NCBI GenBank assembly: GCA_902598525.1
Contig: CACKBZ010000001.1
Coordinates: 156,466-220,465 of the forward strand
Direction of reading: 5' to 3'
DNA: 64,000 bases
Origin: an uncultured Bacteroidota bacterium
GTDB taxonomy: Bacteria > Bacteroidota > Bacteroidia > Flavobacteriales > Flavobacteriaceae
Shown here: positions 61,246 to 64,000 of the stretch, one piece after another
How the letters are laid out: every line of letters begins with the position of its first letter
How positions within the stretch are numbered: the first letter of the stretch is position 1
Position numbers and translations under genes: made by a program
Notes under the pieces: model-generated
Told to the model about the DNA's origin: nothing
Seen by the model: the letters and a program-made list of their open reading frames with translations, nothing else
Databases searched by the model: none

Positions 61246-61758
61246 ATGATTAAAGTTAATATTGAAAGGAACAATAAAGATTTTCAGATTATTGAAAATA
61301 ATGAAATATTAATTAAAGGATCAAAACCAAAATGGTATTCTAGTAATTTGAATTTTTTCTTTAACAGTAGAACTTATCAAATAAAAAAGAAAAGTTTTTG
61401 GAGTTCATCTTATCATATTTATATTGGTGGAAGAATAATTGGTGAATTTAATTATAAATGGAAATCTGGAGGATATTCCTTGAATCTTTATGAGTCAAAA
61501 AAAATATTTACTCTGTCTCAGTCAAACATAGGTGGAATGTGGAGGGTTGAGAGACTTTATACTCTTTTGGAGGATGGTAGTAAGCCAATTCTTAAAATAA
61601 ATTATTCATATAAGAAATGGAAAGAAAGCATAGAAATAGAAAGAATAGAGATGAATAACTCTAATTCAGATTTAATAATTTATGCCTTATTTATAATGAG
61701 AAGACTTCAAACTGCAGAATCTGCCGCTGGAGCGGGAAGCGTTGGGATGTATGGTTAA
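61246..61758 (+). CDS. Uncharacterised beta-rich protein
   Basis: A 170-residue protein with no signal peptide. It consists of alternating short strands rich in aromatic and lysine residues (KGSKPKWYSSNLNFFFNSR, FWSSSYHIYIGGRIIGEFNY, GGYSLNLYESKKIFTLSQS), resembling the repeated-strand pattern of LURP-one/tubby-like folds, though that is only an impression. A final helix (SDLIIYALFIMRRLQ) and a small-residue tail AESAAGAGSVGMYG end it, possibly membrane-associated. It overlaps the next small gene by 8 bases, so they are translated together. No family recognised. Confidence 0.65.
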   Translation: MIKVNIERNNKDFQIIENNEILIKGSKPKWYSSNLNFFFNSRTYQIKKKSFWSSSYHIYIGGRIIGEFNYKWKSGGYSLNLYESKKIFTLSQSNIGGMWRVERLYTLLEDGSKPILKINYSYKKWKESIEIERIEMNNSNSDLIIYALFIMRRLQTAESAAGAGSVGMYG

Positions 61759-61930
61759 AATAACTGACATATATGGTAATTATTATGATATTCCAGATAT
61801 TCAAAGATTTAAGGAACATATAATTAAATATCATACAATTGACGGTAAAGCTGATAATAGTATACATGAAGAGAATGGATTCTATTTCAAGATTGATAAT
61901 CAATTCTTTGACAACATAAAAAATCTATAA
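61751..61930 (+). CDS. Uncharacterised 59-residue protein
   Basis: The ATG at 61751 lies inside the end of the preceding gene (8-base overlap); a TTG at 61742 would add three residues. The product begins MVKITDIYGNYYDIPDIQRF and is a small soluble alpha/beta protein with several His, Asn and aromatic residues (EHIIKYHTIDG, ENGFYFKIDNQFF). No motif, signal or membrane segment is visible. The overlap argues it is real and partnered with the 61246 gene. Function unknown. Confidence 0.55.
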   Translation: MVKITDIYGNYYDIPDIQRFKEHIIKYHTIDGKADNSIHEENGFYFKIDNQFFDNIKNL

Positions 61931-61951
61931 TATATTTATGATTATAATCTA

Positions 61952-62332
61952 ATGAAGTACTATTTTTTTATATTATTATTTATAATTAGCTGTTCTAATA
62001 TCTTATATAATCATAATGATTCAATGTCTATGTTGACATCAAAACAGATGGTAATTGAAAAATTTGGTGAACCTACTTTCTTAACTAATAGAGATGATTT
62101 TGATGAATATTATTATGATTTTGGAATTTTTAGAGAACGTGTTAATTATTTTGATCCTAAAATCTCTTTGGTTTCTAAAGGTGATTCAGTTTATTCTGCT
62201 GTAAATAATGAGGTGGAATCACAATTTAGGATACAGATTACCAAAAAATACATTAAGTTTCATATCAAAGGAGAAAAAGTAATTTATTGGGAAAGTCAAG
62301 CAGTAAATTTCCCAACAAAAAAAAATGATTAA
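61952..62332 (+). CDS. Uncharacterised small lipoprotein
   Basis: A 126-residue protein with a short lipoprotein signal (FIISC, Cys14). The mature domain begins MLTSKQMVIEKFGEPTFLTNRDDF, reminiscent of the G-x-P turn of SmpA/OmlA-like (BamE-type) folds, where a helix is followed by K-x-F-G-x-P. Strands YYDFGIFRERVNYF and RIQITKKYIKFHIKGEKVIYW follow. A BamE-like fold is a tentative reading only. It lies 21 bases after the 59-residue gene and may belong to the same transcript. Confidence 0.65.
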   Translation: MKYYFFILLFIISCSNILYNHNDSMSMLTSKQMVIEKFGEPTFLTNRDDFDEYYYDFGIFRERVNYFDPKISLVSKGDSVYSAVNNEVESQFRIQITKKYIKFHIKGEKVIYWESQAVNFPTKKND

Positions 62333-62374
62333 TTTTTAGATTATAAGTAATTTAAAACGATATGATATTTATCA

Positions 62375-63133
62375 ATGGCACTTAAAATATTTAGCAAAGA
62401 GTCACAGGCTGATGGTTATTTTAATGATGGTCAAATTCTTGAAAAAAAACCAATTGGATTTCCGCAAGATGGTGGTTTGCTAAAACCATATTCAAATTTA
62501 TTTTATTGGGCTCATGCTTGGGCTTCAAAAAATGACAGTATTATTGGGCTTCATCCTCATAGAGGTTTTGAAATATGTAGCTTTATTCTAAAGGGTGAAA
62601 TTGAGCATTATGACACTTTACTAGACAAATGGATAACTCTTGAAGAGGGAGATGTTCAAGTTATCAAAGCCGGTAAAGGAATATCTCATTCTGAAAAATT
62701 AAAAAAAGGTTCTGAAATATTTCAAATATGGTTTGATCCCAATCTACAAGAGTCATTATATGAAGAGGCACAGTATAGTGACTTCAAATCAGATAACTTT
62801 ATTATAAAAAAAGAGTATGGAGTGGAAACTAAAATTATCTCAGATATCAATAATCAAATAGATTTGAAGTCTGAATCTGTTCAAATATATCAGCATTTAT
62901 TCTCAAGAGGCACATATAATCATGAGATTTATCAAGATAGGTTCCACTCAATTTTTATTCAATCAGGTATTATGAAAATAAAAGATGTTACATATAATCC
63001 TGGAGATTTTTTGATAGTTGATAATGAATCTTCATTAAGTTTTGAGATAATATCAGAGACAAAAATCTTTGAAATTATTTCTTTAATTAAATTGCCTTAT
63101 AAGTCATATGCTGAAATGCATAATATTAATTAA
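62375..63133 (+). CDS. Pirin-family bicupin protein
   Basis: A 252-residue protein of the pirin family. The N-terminal cupin has the metal-binding LHPHRGFEICSFILKGEIEH, with His-x-His and the later Glu/His ligands, and DVQVIKAGKGISHSE. The C-terminal cupin is degenerate (RFHSIFIQSGIMKIKDVTYNPGDFLIVD). Pirins act variously as quercetinase-like dioxygenases or regulators, and the role here cannot be told. It is slightly shorter than typical (about 280-290). It converges with the last gene, 4 bases apart. Confidence 0.9.
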   Translation: MALKIFSKESQADGYFNDGQILEKKPIGFPQDGGLLKPYSNLFYWAHAWASKNDSIIGLHPHRGFEICSFILKGEIEHYDTLLDKWITLEEGDVQVIKAGKGISHSEKLKKGSEIFQIWFDPNLQESLYEEAQYSDFKSDNFIIKKEYGVETKIISDINNQIDLKSESVQIYQHLFSRGTYNHEIYQDRFHSIFIQSGIMKIKDVTYNPGDFLIVDNESSLSFEIISETKIFEIISLIKLPYKSYAEMHNIN

Positions 63134-63137
63134 GGAC

Positions 63138-63920
63138 TTATTTAAGTCTCTTAAAGTTATAATTGAATGAATAATTTAATCCTATATTCCAGTCAAATTT
63201 CTTTCCAGATAATGATCCGATGTCAATTGACTTATTAATTATTGAGCTAAATGAAATTGGAGAGTCATTGATATTTACTGTTAACGTTTGAGCAGAAAAT
63301 ATTCCAGAATTATCGTCTAGCTTTAAATAATAAATTTCAGGTTGCCATATTAGATTAAGTTTTTCGCTTAATCTAAGTTTTTTGAATAATGGTTGAATAA
63401 AGAAAATTTCTCCAGAATCAAATTGATTCTCTTTATCAACAATTTTTAGGGGAATCCCTGTAAAATATGAAAGCCTTAGACTAAAAGAATTATTTATAAA
63501 TAATGTAATTTTTGGATTTATCATGGCTGTAACCCATGGAGTTAGAATTTTATCTTCGACTCCATTTTTTTCATAAGTAAAATCCTGAAATGTTGTTCCT
63601 GGAAGGAAGCCACCAATATCAATCCTTAATTTTTCTTTATCAAGAAACTTATAATTCCAGTATATATCAACAGACCAAGGTTGTAGCCCATCAAGTTCAT
63701 ATCTAAAAGATGGGTTTACCGAAAATCTATCTGATCCAATAGAAAAATTTGCAATTAATGATGGTTCACCCAAAGTAAAAAGTGGAACCCATGAAACTCC
63801 ATTATTATTTATATTAATATTTCCATTAAAATTGTATTCTTTATTATCTATTTCATATTGAGAAAAGGCTAAAGTAGATGACACAAAATATAGTCCTAAT
63901 AATAAAAAATATCTACTCAT
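63138..63920 (-). CDS. Uncharacterised outer-membrane-type beta-barrel protein
   Basis: A 260-residue protein with signal peptide MSRYFLLLGLYFVSSTLAFS. The remainder is an alternation of amphipathic strands with aromatic ends (VSWVPLFTLGEPSLIANFSI, FSVNPSFRYELDGLQPWSVDIYWNYKF in parts, WQPEIYYLKLD), ending WNIGLNYSFNYNF, which resembles an outer-membrane barrel terminal strand with a late aromatic. No specific family recognised. A hairpin lies just upstream (63951-63981). Confidence 0.68.
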   Translation of the reverse strand: MSRYFLLLGLYFVSSTLAFSQYEIDNKEYNFNGNININNNGVSWVPLFTLGEPSLIANFSIGSDRFSVNPSFRYELDGLQPWSVDIYWNYKFLDKEKLRIDIGGFLPGTTFQDFTYEKNGVEDKILTPWVTAMINPKITLFINNSFSLRLSYFTGIPLKIVDKENQFDSGEIFFIQPLFKKLRLSEKLNLIWQPEIYYLKLDDNSGIFSAQTLTVNINDSPISFSSIINKSIDIGSLSGKKFDWNIGLNYSFNYNFKRLK

Positions 63921-63950
63921 TAAAAAATTTAGCTGATGTTATAAAATTCG

Positions 63951-63981
63951 AAAGCCTGACTCACTAGGTGCGCCAGGCTTT
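63951..63981. terminator. Probable terminator hairpin at the right edge
   Basis: AAAGCCTG (63951-63958) and CAGGCTTT (63974-63981) pair over 8 bp with a 15-base loop. The T runs are short on both sides, so strength is uncertain. It probably ends a gene lying beyond the right edge. Confidence 0.45.
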
Positions 63982-64000
63982 CTAATTCTCTATTCACGAT

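Overview
The window is AT-rich (roughly 30% G+C by eye) and very gene-dense, and it reads as chromosome from a member of the Bacteroidota, most likely a marine Flavobacteriales-type organism with a compact genome. Evidence: a SusC/RagA receptor with the CarboxypepD_reg plus plug layout, many Bacteroidota-typical families (DUF349, DUF3810, DUF5683, OstA-like, cyclophilin/FKBP lipoprotein, OmpA with thrombospondin type 3 repeats), -7 boxes of the form TAnnTTTG instead of TATAAT, frequent TTG/GTG starts, and several convergent gene pairs whose ends overlap by 4-8 bases.

Layout. 0-5 kb: a SusC-type receptor cut by the left edge, lysA, sucC, an Hsp20 chaperone and a strong bidirectional terminator. 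5-10.4 kb: a minus-strand run uvrB / pRiA4b-ORF3-like / ctaA / cca / tsaC. 10.5-11.5 kb: ruvX-def. 11.5-22.2 kb: a minus-strand housekeeping block (DUF349, aroE, DUF368 carrier-lipid translocase, TPR, OstA-like, purA, Fur, RelA/SpoT). 22.2-29.6 kb: two secreted amidohydrolase-like proteins, a DUF3810 membrane protein, a double-domain peptidyl-prolyl isomerase and an NrnA-type DHH phosphoesterase. 29.7-36.4 kb: ndk, DUF721, recF, TPR, ribH, a small membrane protein, mutL and two rhomboids. 36.3-41.7 kb: lepB, DUF5683, parB, parA, a FtsB/DivIC-like protein and a sugar dehydrogenase. 41.7-44.8 kb: two tRNA-Pro genes (GGG and UGG) among uncharacterised genes. 44.8-47.1 kb: oxyR, an acyltransferase and a Cu/Zn superoxide dismutase.

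47-64 kb is more accessory. It holds three Gfo/Idh/MocA-fold proteins, one of them GH109-like and translationally coupled to a GHMP sugar kinase and a nucleotidyltransferase. It also holds an SDR plus phytanoyl-CoA-dioxygenase pair, a serine-recombinase homologue with a partly eroded catalytic motif preceded by repeated TGTATTAA sites, and four consecutive NTF2/SnoaL-like lipoproteins with near-identical terminators. A 28-residue single-helix membrane ORF, three unrecognised small genes, lipoprotein MsrA, a pirin and an outer-membrane-type protein complete the region.

The best candidates for something undescribed are the recombinase / repeat / lipoprotein-array segment (52.1-55.4 kb) and the GH109-GHMP kinase-nucleotidyltransferase unit (57.1-60.4 kb). 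No CRISPR array, rRNA gene, complete insertion sequence or prophage was seen. All functional names rest on reading motifs by eye; no database search was possible.
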